NCBI GenBank assembly: GCA_044361315.1
Contig: JBIKJA010000012.1
Location: forward strand, 1 to 64,000
Direction of reading: 5' to 3'
Length of the DNA: 64,000 bases
Source: Crocinitomix sp044361315
GTDB lineage: Bacteria; Bacteroidota; Bacteroidia; Flavobacteriales_D; Crocinitomicaceae
The notes beneath the pieces were generated by a model. That model saw only the letters and a list, made by a program, of their open reading frames with translations, was not told the origin of the DNA and did not search any database. The first letter of the stretch is position 1. Each line of letters starts with the position of its first letter. Below are positions 17,460 through 25,995 of the stretch, piece after piece. The translations under genes were made by a program, and so were the position numbers.

Positions 17460-18131
17460 ATGGAAAACGGATTAGACATAATTGACGAGGTAGGGGACAA
17501 TCACTACATGTCCTCAGGAGATACGCCTATGCGCGCGGACGCCTTTGAACTGTCAGATGACGAAAAAATAGCAAAAATTGAATCTCATTTTACGGCAATA
17601 ATGGACACCCTGGGCCTTGATTTGTCGGATGACAGTCTAAAAGGAACCCCAAAAAGGGTAGCAAAAATGTACGTAAAAGAAATCTTTGGCGGCCTCGATC
17701 CAAAAAAGGCACCCACCTCTTCCGATTTTGAGAATAAATACCAGTATGCAGAAATGTTGGTGGAAAAAGACATAACGCTGTATTCAACTTGCGAGCATCA
17801 TTTTTTGCCAATTGTTGGTAAAGCACACGTGGCTTATTTCTCAAAAGGAAAGGTAATTGGTTTGTCAAAAATGAACCGAATTGTGGAGTATTACGCCAAA
17901 CGTCCGCAAGTGCAAGAGCGTTTAACCATGCAAGTGGTGCGTCATTTACAAAAATATTTGGGTACTGACGATGTTGCTTGTGTTATTGACGCCAAACATT
18001 TGTGTGTGAATTCACGCGGAATCAAAGATATTCAAAGTAGTACGGTCACCAGCGAATTTGGTGGCAAGTTCAATGATATTGAAGTGCGAAAAGAGTTTTT
18101 GAACTACCTACAAATGAAAGTAGGGATTTAA
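17460..18131 (+). CDS. folE: GTP cyclohydrolase I
   Basis: A 223-residue enzyme converting GTP to 7,8-dihydroneopterin triphosphate for folate and related pterins. The zinc and catalytic residues are in LYSTCEHHFLPIVGKAHVAY, with IGLSKMNRIVEYYAKRPQVQ and VIDAKHLCVNSRGIKD. An N-terminal extension of about 30 residues (acidic, then DTPMRADAFELSDDEK) precedes the core. It is preceded by a -7 element and further up by an inverted repeat. With pabB at 2473, two folate-branch enzymes are in this window but not in one operon. Confidence 0.95.
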   Translation: MENGLDIIDEVGDNHYMSSGDTPMRADAFELSDDEKIAKIESHFTAIMDTLGLDLSDDSLKGTPKRVAKMYVKEIFGGLDPKKAPTSSDFENKYQYAEMLVEKDITLYSTCEHHFLPIVGKAHVAYFSKGKVIGLSKMNRIVEYYAKRPQVQERLTMQVVRHLQKYLGTDDVACVIDAKHLCVNSRGIKDIQSSTVTSEFGGKFNDIEVRKEFLNYLQMKVGI

Positions 18132-18167
18132 ATCAATCATTAATTCAATATAATACCCCCGTAGTTT

Positions 18168-18210
18168 TTGTCGTTCATGTCGAGAGCTCGTCTCTCAATA
18201 TGAACGACAA
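18168..18210. repeat. Long nested hairpin
   Basis: Outer arms TTGTCGTTCAT / ATGAACGACAA (11 bp, perfect) enclose inner arms GAGAG / CTCTC. There is no T run directly after it on the plus strand; on the minus strand the left flank gives AAACTACG, so it is not a standard terminator. Confidence 0.7.
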
Positions 18211-18392
18211 CCACCCAACAATAACTGCAGCCACTCAACAACCACCCAAAAAAAACGGTAACCACCCAACCGCAGCGGCAACAAACAAAACGATTAAAAT
18301 TTAAAATGCCGATTCCCCGCGTTAAGGATGGAAGAGAAAAGCCCACAGTACGCAATTTAATTGGGGACGAGGACTTGTAACGGACAGCCTGC

Positions 18393-18440
18393 CCCTGACG
18401 ATTACTTAACGACTTTTCGGTCTGGACGGAATCGTCAGGG
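18393..18440. repeat. 11-bp inverted repeat
   Basis: CCCTGACGATT (18393-18403) and AATCGTCAGGG (18430-18440) are perfect reverse complements with a 26-base loop. It overlaps the tail of the bipartite element. Confidence 0.65.
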
Positions 18441-18484
18441 AACGCCCTAAAAAAAAATAAAATTATTGTAGCCTAAAACAGCGA

Positions 18485-19192
18485 TTAATTTACTGATTGC
18501 AACACGCCATCTTTCCAAATTCCTTTTTCGGTGACACCAATAGCGTATTTCATTGTGCCTTTCCCAGTGATAGCGCCATCTAACCATTGTCCAGTGTATT
18601 TGTCAGCATTAGGCCAAACAATTGTACCTTTTCCATTTTCATTATCGTTGATCCAAGTACCTGTATAGGTTGTCCCATCCGCCCAAGTCATACTTCCTTT
18701 GCCATTTTTAGCATCGTTGCTCCAAGCACCAGTATATGTGTCGCCACCGCTATATTTGAGTGTGCCTTTGCCTTGTTGTTTATCTGCAAACCATTCACCT
18801 TCATAGGTACTGCCATCTGCCCAATTGAACTTACCTTTTCCTTGGCGAGCGTTATTTACCCAATTGCCCTCGTAACGGTTTCCATTTGCCCACTTCAATT
18901 CACCAAATCCTTCCATGACACCATTTTTCCAATTACCCATGTATTTGTCGCCGTTTGTCCAGTTCATTGTTCCGTACCCTACAATATAACCATCCACCCA
19001 ATCACCGGTGTAAGAATCGCCTGCAACCCAAATCATGGTGCCTTTTCCATTTGGTTGACCATCAACTAATTGTCCACAGTATTTATCACCAGAATCGTAA
19101 TAAAGGGTATCGCCTGCTAGAGAGGTGAATGAAAAAGTAAATAAAAAGAATAAGATAGTTAAAGGGCCTATTTTGAATAAATTAGTGTTCAT
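18485..19192 (-). CDS. Secreted MORN-repeat protein
   Basis: A 235-residue protein with an N-terminal signal peptide (hydrophobic stretch ending near SLAGDT) and about nine MORN repeats of the form G(D/S)xYxGxWxxGxxxGxGxxxW, for example GDSYTGDWVDGYIVGYG. MORN repeats build an extended beta structure used for protein or lipid contact. I start at ATG 19192 because the signal peptide begins there. It is the last gene of the minus-strand block, 70 bases after the SpoIIE phosphatase. Function unknown. Confidence 0.8.
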   Translation of the reverse strand: MNTNLFKIGPLTILFFLFTFSFTSLAGDTLYYDSGDKYCGQLVDGQPNGKGTMIWVAGDSYTGDWVDGYIVGYGTMNWTNGDKYMGNWKNGVMEGFGELKWANGNRYEGNWVNNARQGKGKFNWADGSTYEGEWFADKQQGKGTLKYSGGDTYTGAWSNDAKNGKGSMTWADGTTYTGTWINDNENGKGTIVWPNADKYTGQWLDGAITGKGTMKYAIGVTEKGIWKDGVLQSVN

Positions 19193-19262
19193 TTTGATTA
19201 GTTTTTTACACAAATTTAAACTATTTTGTTGGGATTTTGACCTTATTTTTTTTTAAGATTAT

Positions 19263-20504
19263 TTAAAAAATTCTGCAGCTTAGAATTGCAGTATCATCTA
19301 CATAATTTCGAGGGCCACGCCAGTCATCTAATTTACTGAAAACAATTTCGTTGAGGTCTTCCATGGACAAGGGATAGAAATTTTGAACGATCTTAGTTAA
19401 GCGTTCGGTTTCAAATTGTTCGGAAGTATTGTTTTCTAATTCCACCACACCATCCGTGTACAAAATTAAGGTAGTATTGGTTTGAATGTCCACCTCTGCA
19501 CTTTCTAAAAATGGCAATTCGCGCAACATACCCAGGCCAATACACCCTTTGTTTAAAAACTGCGAATTTTTTCCACGAATCAACAATGGCCAATTGTGCC
19601 CAGCATTAATGTATTTTAATTTTCGAGTAACTGAATTATACTCGGCAATAAAAAAGGTGATAAATTTTTCGCCATTTGCGCTGGTAAAAACCTTGTCATT
19701 GAGCACGGTTACCAATTCTTCCAGTTCTAATCGCTGATAATTGTATAAGGTACGCACGGTGGCTTGGAAATTTGCCATCAGCATGGCTGCCGAAATTCCT
19801 TTGCCGGACACATCGGCAATACACACCATAAATTCGTCGTTGTTTAGCCGAATGTAATCATAATAATCCCCGCTTACTTTGTGGTGTGAAAGGTATTTTG
19901 CCGAAATATCAATAATGCCATTTGACGGTAAATCAGAAGGAAAAAGCAAACGTTGCATTTCGGATGCCACTTCCAATTCTTGTTTAATGCGTTGTTGTTT
20001 TAAACTCTCATTCGCCAATCGTTTATTTTCGATGGCCACTACAATAATGTTGGTGAGGGTTTGAATAAAATTTAAGTTGCCAAAGTTGTGCGCCTTGTCT
20101 TTTTTATTGTCAAAAATACCAGCAATAAATAAAAAGGCCAAGGGTCGGTCCTTGTGCAATACAGGAATTATTACATCAAAATTATTTAACGACTTTTTGT
20201 AAGACGATTCAATGACCGTGATTTCTTTAAATTTAAGAATGTCACGTTCGATATTAAGGTCTTTTATTTTGCCTTTTACACCAATTTTTGCAATAATATT
20301 CCAATCGTCCACCAAATTGTAAAGCACAAATTTGCGGATTCCAAGTTGTTCACGCAAGATAAAATTATAGATTTCGATGAGTTCTGAAACGGGCTTATTG
20401 AAGTTGATTGATTTAGTAATTTCAAGCAATGAGTTTAATTTAAACTCATTTGACATGAGTTTATGTTCTAAATCAAAAAGTGCCGTTTCAGGAACGAGTG
20501 TCAT
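19263..20504 (-). CDS. PP2C-type SpoIIE/RsbU serine phosphatase with N-terminal GAF-like domain
   Basis: A 413-residue cytoplasmic phosphatase. The C-terminal half (about 190-410) is a SpoIIE-type PP2C domain with SGDYYDYIRL, CIADVSGKGISAAMLMA, NAGHNWPLL and YTDGVVELEN, whose aspartates hold the catalytic metals. The N-terminal half (about 30-180) looks like a GAF-type sensor (IYNFILREQLGIRKFVLYNL, read in parts). Such enzymes dephosphorylate STAS-domain antagonists in partner-switching pathways; a STAS protein is at 25097. The ATG overlaps the end of the lpxD-like gene by 4 bases. Confidence 0.87.
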   Translation of the reverse strand: MTLVPETALFDLEHKLMSNEFKLNSLLEITKSINFNKPVSELIEIYNFILREQLGIRKFVLYNLVDDWNIIAKIGVKGKIKDLNIERDILKFKEITVIESSYKKSLNNFDVIIPVLHKDRPLAFLFIAGIFDNKKDKAHNFGNLNFIQTLTNIIVVAIENKRLANESLKQQRIKQELEVASEMQRLLFPSDLPSNGIIDISAKYLSHHKVSGDYYDYIRLNNDEFMVCIADVSGKGISAAMLMANFQATVRTLYNYQRLELEELVTVLNDKVFTSANGEKFITFFIAEYNSVTRKLKYINAGHNWPLLIRGKNSQFLNKGCIGLGMLRELPFLESAEVDIQTNTTLILYTDGVVELENNTSEQFETERLTKIVQNFYPLSMEDLNEIVFSKLDDWRGPRNYVDDTAILSCRIF

Positions 20505-21427
20505 AGGTTTTCTATAATGCCTGGCAAGCGTTTAAAGGCGGCTAATTCTTTCATTTTTACTCGAGCTTCGCCGCAAGGCGAACCAAAATAAGATTTTCCT
20601 TCTTCTAAATCCATTCCCACACCAGATTGTCCTAAAACAGTGACATTGTTGTGGATAGTAACATCGCTTACCACGCCAACTTGCCCCCAAAGAGTGACAT
20701 TGTTTTTTATGACCACGCAACCTGCAATCCCAACATTGGCTGCAAAGAGGCAATTTTCACCAATTACGGTATCGTGTCCAACATGAACTTGGTTATCGAT
20801 TTTAGTTCCTTTTCCAATAATTGTGTCGCCTGTTACACCACGGTCGATGGTAGAAAGGGCGCCAATCTCTACATTGTCCTCTAAAATTGTTCGACCACAG
20901 GTGTGCATTCTGTTAAAACCATCAGGCTTTTTCTTGTAATAAAAAGCGTAATGCCCAATCACCGAATTTGGCCCGATGATGACGTTATCCTTGATAATGG
21001 TATGGTCGCAAATAACCACACCGGCATGAATAACACAATTGTTTCCAATTTTTACGTGATGTCCAATTGTGACATTCGGGTAAATTGAATTGTTTTCACC
21101 GATTTCAAAATGATCGCCTGTTGGATGTGTCCAAGGTTTATCGGGTGAAAAATGGCGGGTGATTTTATTAAACGCATCAAAAGGAGCAGCACATACAATG
21201 ATTCCTTTTCCAGCGGGTACTTCAACATCTTGATCGATAAGAATGACATCAGCAGCGCTTTCCAATGCTTTTTTGTAATATTTCGGATGATCTACAAAAA
21301 CAATCTCGCCTGGTTCAATTTTATGAATTTCATTGATCCCAGTAATTTTTAAATTTTCATCTCCTTGAAATGGACTGTTAAGGAATTCGGCTATTTCTTT
21401 AAGTGTGTATGTGCGTTCAAATTTCAT
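20501..21427 (-). CDS. LpxD-like UDP-3-O-acylglucosamine N-acyltransferase
   Basis: A 308-residue left-handed beta-helix acyltransferase. The N-terminal LpxD-type domain (about 1-100, FLNSPFQGDENLKITGINEI) precedes about ten hexapeptide repeats (IGENNSIYPNVTIGHHVKIG and onward). LpxD adds the second 3-hydroxyacyl chain in lipid A synthesis; conserved histidines such as in NQVHVGHDTVIG are present. Many Bacteroidota carry two LpxD-like proteins, so the role in lipid A is likely but not certain. I start at ATG 21427 (MKFERTY) rather than the TTG four codons earlier. Overlaps the phosphatase gene by 4 bases. Confidence 0.8.
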   Translation of the reverse strand: MKFERTYTLKEIAEFLNSPFQGDENLKITGINEIHKIEPGEIVFVDHPKYYKKALESAADVILIDQDVEVPAGKGIIVCAAPFDAFNKITRHFSPDKPWTHPTGDHFEIGENNSIYPNVTIGHHVKIGNNCVIHAGVVICDHTIIKDNVIIGPNSVIGHYAFYYKKKPDGFNRMHTCGRTILEDNVEIGALSTIDRGVTGDTIIGKGTKIDNQVHVGHDTVIGENCLFAANVGIAGCVVIKNNVTLWGQVGVVSDVTIHNNVTVLGQSGVGMDLEEGKSYFGSPCGEARVKMKELAAFKRLPGIIENL

Positions 21428-21508
21428 TTTTATATTCAATTATCCGAATATAAAAGTAGTCTATTTAAAGGCTGTTTTTTAGGTCGTTTGAAAGGACTTA
21501 TGAATGGT

Positions 21509-22075
21509 CTATTGTTGATGATTTATTTCATCCACCGCAAGGGGTGGTTTTTGCTTTGTTAAAACGAGCCCTATAACAAAGGTAAGAACAGAGAACCAAG
21601 CTACGAGATTAACAACCGTTTTGAGGCCATGATAACTCCATTCTGCAATAAAAAAAACGATCAAAAAACTGTTACAAGCAATCACAATTACCGCAAGAAT
21701 TTTGATGAATAATCGTTTGTCAATTCCCCAATTAAGAAGCTGAATTTGAACAAAAATAAGGTATGAAATTCCACCAGCTAATAACCAATTATAACTTCCT
21801 AAAAAAGGGATGATATTAAAGCTGCTTAACCCGGTTAAAATTACTAAAACACCTCCAAAAGTTGCGATTAAAAACAAGTTCCGAGGGGTAGTAGAAGGGG
21901 AGTGGTTTTTTAACAAGTAAACACCGGTAATAATCACCGTGAAAGCAATAAGAACAATCAGCAACTTTAGGTTAGCAGCGCTAAAAAATTCGCCTGCCAC
22001 ACCAATACTTATGGCAAGAATAATCACTAAGACGTAACTTGTGATGGTTAAAATGCCGATTAATTTTTGTTTCAT
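21509..22075 (-). CDS. Small integral membrane protein, unknown function
   Basis: A 188-residue protein with about six hydrophobic segments (for example LIVLIAFTVIITGVYLL and LVAWFSVLTFVIGLVL) and a charged C-terminus (TKQKPPLAVDEINHQQ). I recognise no family. ATG 22075 is preferred; a GTG directly after the OstA-like stop would add 11 unlikely residues. It lies 33 bases after the OstA-like gene and is probably in the same operon. Confidence 0.65.
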   Translation of the reverse strand: MKQKLIGILTITSYVLVIILAISIGVAGEFFSAANLKLLIVLIAFTVIITGVYLLKNHSPSTTPRNLFLIATFGGVLVILTGLSSFNIIPFLGSYNWLLAGGISYLIFVQIQLLNWGIDKRLFIKILAVIVIACNSFLIVFFIAEWSYHGLKTVVNLVAWFSVLTFVIGLVLTKQKPPLAVDEINHQQ

Positions 22076-22108
22076 AGTTAAAAACGCTTCGTTGCTGTAA
22101 ATATACAC

Positions 22109-23647
22109 TTATTCAAGTAAAGGCCGTATTGGCTTGCGATTAATTTGCCAGGTAAATCCTTTAAAAAAAAGTTCCTTTTCTGGAATTTGATCGATAGGAT
22201 AAAAAATACAGGTTGGTTGTTCAAGAAATGAAATTGTTTGAATTTCACCACTTTTGAAGCGGATAAAAATTTCATTGCAATCAATGCGATTCATCCCCGA
22301 CAGGTTTTTTGTTTCATTCCCAAGGCTATCTTTTTGAGTTTCTTCTGGATAATAGAGGGTTTGTGCATTTTGTTCGATGTGAACTTTACTAATCTTACTT
22401 GAATCCAAGGTTGCCGTCATGAATTTTCCTTTGAGTTGGTCGTAATGCACTGAGTCGGATTGATGTTCGGATACAATCATGGCATTATGATACATGGTCA
22501 TTTTGTGAAATTCGTTGTTGTAATAGGTGGTCAAAACAGAATCGGCTGTAAGTTGACTGGTAGTATTCCAAATAATCGGTTCCTGATGTAATTTTAGTAT
22601 AGAATCTTTTTCGCTAAAATAAGCCGAATCGCATCGAATAAATAGTTCACCCTTAATGATTTCAACATTGTTTTCTAGGATGGATAATTTTAGATCGGTT
22701 AAGGTATCTAAAAAATACGAGATTGTGTCGCCACTTAAATACAAGGTGTCAACTTCAGTAAATTGATAAATGCGGGCATTTTTTTTCAGAATGACTTCTT
22801 CATTGTTTGGCTTCTTTAACATGTAATCGGAGAAAAATTTAACTTTTTCAGTCGAATCATACATCATGACATTATAAAAACCTTCGCCAATATCTGTTTT
22901 TTGATTGTAAAGTAAACTGTCAGAGTAAAATATTCGGCCAGGTTCGTTAATCGTTGCACCTTTCCATAATTTTACGCGATCTTCTTTTGAATAATAAATC
23001 CCTTTTCGGCAATCGACACTTGACGAATCAAAAATAATTTTTGTTGGGCCATGAAAGTGAGCACTTGAGGGAATCGTTCGAAATTCGAGGGTGTCTGAAA
23101 AAAGTTCGTATTTAGGATCCTCTACATGGACACTATCTTTAAAATAAAAAGTTTTTGATTTTGAATAATAGTAGCCTTTTACCGAGGTTAATTTTAATTC
23201 AGAATTAATGCTGGTGATTTTGGCGTGATTGGTATAATAGCCAATTGAACGTTTTCCATCGTAATTCATGGAGTCTGTGAGCATTAAATATTCACTGTCA
23301 CGAAATCGAACATGGCCTTGTAATTTTGATAAACTGGTTTTACCGTTATATTTTAACGAATCACAAAATAGATTTACGGTGTCACCTTGGTTGATTTGTA
23401 CATTTCCGTAGGCATACACAAGGTTATAATCTCTAAAAAACAAGGCAGAATCACAGAAAAGGCGGTTTCTCCCGTTCATAAATTCGACATTCCCTTTTGC
23501 TACGGTGGTATTTAAATGTTGTATTGAGTTAGTTACGGTCTCGGCAAAAACTAGTCGGATCGTCTCTTTTTGGGCATAATTAGCCTTAGGAATGAAAACG
23601 GCGCTTAGTAAAAGCGCCGTTAGCAATATGTAAATCCGTTTTCCCAA
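22109..23647 (-). CDS. OstA-like protein (LptA/LptD-N-type, lipopolysaccharide transport)
   Basis: A 512-residue exported protein. The signal peptide (MGKRIYILLTALLLSAV, cut near NYAQ) is followed by repeated OstA-type beta strands: AKGNVEFMNGRNRLFCDSA, AYGNVQINQGDTVNLFCDS, LQGHVRFRDSEY, and similar further on. In proteobacteria such domains (LptA, LptD N-terminus) form the periplasmic bridge for LPS. No C-terminal LptD barrel is seen. It is placed 1 base after purA and upstream of the lpxD-like gene, which supports a lipid A/LPS role. Full length for the Bacteroidota OstA-like family. Confidence 0.82.
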   Translation of the reverse strand: MGKRIYILLTALLLSAVFIPKANYAQKETIRLVFAETVTNSIQHLNTTVAKGNVEFMNGRNRLFCDSALFFRDYNLVYAYGNVQINQGDTVNLFCDSLKYNGKTSLSKLQGHVRFRDSEYLMLTDSMNYDGKRSIGYYTNHAKITSINSELKLTSVKGYYYSKSKTFYFKDSVHVEDPKYELFSDTLEFRTIPSSAHFHGPTKIIFDSSSVDCRKGIYYSKEDRVKLWKGATINEPGRIFYSDSLLYNQKTDIGEGFYNVMMYDSTEKVKFFSDYMLKKPNNEEVILKKNARIYQFTEVDTLYLSGDTISYFLDTLTDLKLSILENNVEIIKGELFIRCDSAYFSEKDSILKLHQEPIIWNTTSQLTADSVLTTYYNNEFHKMTMYHNAMIVSEHQSDSVHYDQLKGKFMTATLDSSKISKVHIEQNAQTLYYPEETQKDSLGNETKNLSGMNRIDCNEIFIRFKSGEIQTISFLEQPTCIFYPIDQIPEKELFFKGFTWQINRKPIRPLLE

Positions 23648-23648
23648 T

Positions 23649-24920
23649 TTAGTTTCTTATAATAGTTTGTGCTCTATCTGGCCCGATTGAGACAATTGTA
23701 ATAGGTGTCTGCAATTCTTGTTCCAAATACGCAATGTAATCCAAAAAAGCTTGTGGAGCTTGGTTTAAATCGGTCAATTTTGTCAAATCTTGGTTCCACC
23801 CTTTCATTTTTTTGTAAACGGGGGTAATGGCTAAAGAGTTGATGTCATACGGAAAATAATCCACTATTTTTCCATCAATATTATAGTGTGTGCAGACTTC
23901 GATGGTTTCAAATGAGTCGAGCACATCTGCTTTCATCATCGCCAATTGAGTAGCACCATTTACCATGATAGCATATTTAAGCGCAGGTAAATCAATCCAT
24001 CCACAACGCCTGTTTCTACCTGTGGTCGCACCGTATTCATGTCCAATAGTTCGGATGTTTTCGCCAATTTCATTGTCTAATTCAGTTGGAAATGGTCCAC
24101 TTCCAACACGGGTACAATAGGCTTTGAAAATTCCAATCACTTCGCCGATGCGGTTAGGTGCAACACCCAGTCCGGTACAGGTTCCCGCGGTAACCGTGTT
24201 GGATGAAGTAACGAACGGATAAGTTCCAAAATCAATGTCTAACATGGTGCCTTGCGCACCTTCGGCCAAAATTGATTTACCTTCTAATAAAGCGGTATGG
24301 ATGTATTGTTCGCTGTCAATCAAGGTGAATTTTTTCAAAAATTCCATGGCCTCAAACCATTTTGCTTCGTGTTCAGTCAATAAATCTTGATAATCGTAAT
24401 CACCTAAAATTGTTTGATGTTTTTGCACTAAAGTGGCGTATTTCTCCTTAAAATTAGGCGCCAAGGAATCGCCAATTCGCAAGCCATTACGACCAGTTTT
24501 ATCCATGTACGTAGGCCCAATTCCTTTCAAAGTAGAACCAATTTTAGTAATCCCTTTTTGTTCTTCTGAATATTTATCCAAAATTTTATGGGTTGGTAAG
24601 ATAAGGTGCGCTTTTTTGGAGATCAGTAATTTTGACGCGACATCAATACCTTTACGTTCAAGTTTTTCTATTTCTTCACGAATGATTACGGGATCGATAA
24701 CCACACCATTTCCGATGATATTAATTGTATTCTCCCTAAAAATTCCAGAAGGAATGGTGTGAAGCACATATTTTTCACCGTCAAAAATTAAGGTATGACC
24801 TGCATTAGGGCCACCTTGAAATCGCGCAATAATATCATACGTTGGGGTAACGACATCAACAATTTTGCCTTTACCTTCATCCCCCCACTGCAAACCCAAT
24901 AAAACATCCACTTTTTTCAT
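23649..24920 (-). CDS. purA: Adenylosuccinate synthase
   Basis: A 423-residue enzyme making adenylosuccinate from IMP, aspartate and GTP, the first step from IMP to AMP. QWGDEGKGKIVD at the N-terminus, FQGGPNAGHTL, GSTLKGIGPTYMDK, EGAQGTMLDIDFGTYPFVTS and TTGRNRRCGWID all match PurA. Full length. The gap to the STAS gene upstream (about 175 bases) holds that gene's terminator, so purA probably has its own promoter, though I see no clear one. The OstA-like gene follows after 1 base. Confidence 0.96.
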   Translation of the reverse strand: MKKVDVLLGLQWGDEGKGKIVDVVTPTYDIIARFQGGPNAGHTLIFDGEKYVLHTIPSGIFRENTINIIGNGVVIDPVIIREEIEKLERKGIDVASKLLISKKAHLILPTHKILDKYSEEQKGITKIGSTLKGIGPTYMDKTGRNGLRIGDSLAPNFKEKYATLVQKHQTILGDYDYQDLLTEHEAKWFEAMEFLKKFTLIDSEQYIHTALLEGKSILAEGAQGTMLDIDFGTYPFVTSSNTVTAGTCTGLGVAPNRIGEVIGIFKAYCTRVGSGPFPTELDNEIGENIRTIGHEYGATTGRNRRCGWIDLPALKYAIMVNGATQLAMMKADVLDSFETIEVCTHYNIDGKIVDYFPYDINSLAITPVYKKMKGWNQDLTKLTDLNQAPQAFLDYIAYLEQELQTPITIVSIGPDRAQTIIRN

Positions 24921-25029
24921 CTGTACTAATTTTCTTTTACAATTTTGGAATTTGTGAACTCAAATTTCGATTGAAAAATGATGCCGATTCCTTCTTGTGT
25001 CTTTTTTTATAAACTGCCTTTAAGAAATA

Positions 25030-25070
25030 AAAAAAAAACACCGTCTCATTGGAAGTCCAATTTGAAACGG
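25030..25070 (-). terminator. Terminator after the Fur-STAS pair
   Basis: Read on the minus strand: CCGTTTCAAATTGG, loop ACTT, CCAATGAGACGG (imperfect stem, 25041-25070), then nine T after TG. It follows the STAS gene by 27 bases. Confidence 0.7.
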
Positions 25071-25096
25071 GCGTCTCTTGGTTTTTGAAATTTCTA

Positions 25097-25447
25097 TTAA
25101 TTTAAATTAAAATTTTCTTCTGCCTCGGCAGTTGAATTTGCAATATTAAGAACTGTATTTAATTTAGTAAGCAAAAGTACTTGATTAATTTTTTCAGAGA
25201 TATTAACAATGTACAGATCACCGCCGTTATTTCTACATTTTGTAAAAATTTTAATGAGTGAATTTATGCCCAAACTATTTAAAATTTTAATTTCAGCGAG
25301 GTTTAAAATCAAGTTTGGTTGATCTTTGACCATTTCAGCTTCTACAACTGCGTGCAATTCGTCAAAATCCACTTCAGAAAGAGGCGAACCTTGGAGTTTG
25401 ATTTCACTGCAATTTTTCAGAACTTTTAACGACAATGTTAGGCTCAT
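25097..25447 (-). CDS. STAS-domain protein (anti-sigma factor antagonist-like)
   Basis: A 116-residue cytoplasmic protein with one STAS domain (NLILNLAEIKILNSLGIN, then LIKIFTKCRNNGGDLYIVN). The phospho-acceptor serine of SpoIIAA-type antagonists would be the S in ILNSLGI. Such proteins are dephosphorylated by SpoIIE/RsbU phosphatases, and one is encoded at 19263 in the same block; the link is an inference. It overlaps the Fur gene by 4 bases, an unusual partnership. No anti-sigma kinase gene is nearby. Confidence 0.8.
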   Translation of the reverse strand: MSLTLSLKVLKNCSEIKLQGSPLSEVDFDELHAVVEAEMVKDQPNLILNLAEIKILNSLGINSLIKIFTKCRNNGGDLYIVNISEKINQVLLLTKLNTVLNIANSTAEAEENFNLN

Positions 25448-25902
25448 ACTTCCTTTTTGGCTGGTGTTACAATTCTCTCACCATAAAAATATAACGAATG
25501 GTGGTGTATTTTAATATTAAAAAGTTCTTCGACGGTTGCTTTGATTTTTTCGATACGTGGGTCACAAAATTCGATTACGTCCCCAGTATTTGTGCAAATA
25601 ATATGATCGTGTTGCTGAAATCCGTGGGATTTTTCAAATTGTGCGTTATTGCCCCCAAATTGATGTTTTCTGACCAAATTTGAATTTAGGAGTAATTCGA
25701 TAGTATTGTACAGTGTTGCCCGACTAACTCGATAGTTTTTATTTTTCATTTTAGCATAGAGAGACTCCACGTCAAAATGTCCTTTTTGCGAATAAATTTC
25801 GGCGAGTATAGCAAATCTTTCAGGGGTTTTACGGTGCCCTTTTTCTTCAAGAAAGTTACTAAAAATGTCTTTTACGCGGTCATGTATCAGTTCTTTTTCC
25901 AT
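25444..25902 (-). CDS. Fur-family transcriptional regulator
   Basis: A 152-residue metalloregulator. The winged-helix domain (about 15-85) shows HRKTPERFAILAEIY and YRVSRATLYNTIELLL. The metal/dimer domain has HDHIICTNTGDVIEFCDP. Only the first cysteine of the usual CxxC pair is there (C-T-N-T), so the structural zinc site differs from E. coli Fur; I believe this form is common in Bacteroidota. TATCTTTA (25921-25928, minus strand) could be its -7 box. Whether it senses iron, zinc or peroxide cannot be told. It is 93 bases after RelA/SpoT and coupled to the STAS gene. Confidence 0.85.
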   Translation of the reverse strand: MEKELIHDRVKDIFSNFLEEKGHRKTPERFAILAEIYSQKGHFDVESLYAKMKNKNYRVSRATLYNTIELLLNSNLVRKHQFGGNNAQFEKSHGFQQHDHIICTNTGDVIEFCDPRIEKIKATVEELFNIKIHHHSLYFYGERIVTPAKKEV

Positions 25903-25995
25903 ACTGGAATTATAGCTGTGTAAAGATAGCCATTTTTCGTAAATTGAAGATAAGCATCGAGTTTTATTTAATTTGTATCGATTTATATCGATGTT

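Larger units (their letters stand above)
18132..18484. other. Gene-free region with two long inverted repeats and a repeat element
   Basis: There is no credible coding frame. In order: a hairpin at 18168-18210, a C/A-rich stretch with repeated CCACCCAA (18210-18270), a bipartite intergenic element (head 18315-18344 with GCGTTAAGGATGGAAGAG, tail 18363-18395 with GACTTGTAACGGACAGCC) and an 11-bp inverted repeat at 18393-18440. It may be the 3' region of folE and of the MORN gene, which converge here, or an independent structured RNA. Confidence 0.55.

Noticed and set aside
18140..18355. 71-codon minus-strand frame
   Set aside because: It covers a hairpin and a C/A-rich stretch; the composition (W/C/V-rich) is an artefact of those repeats.
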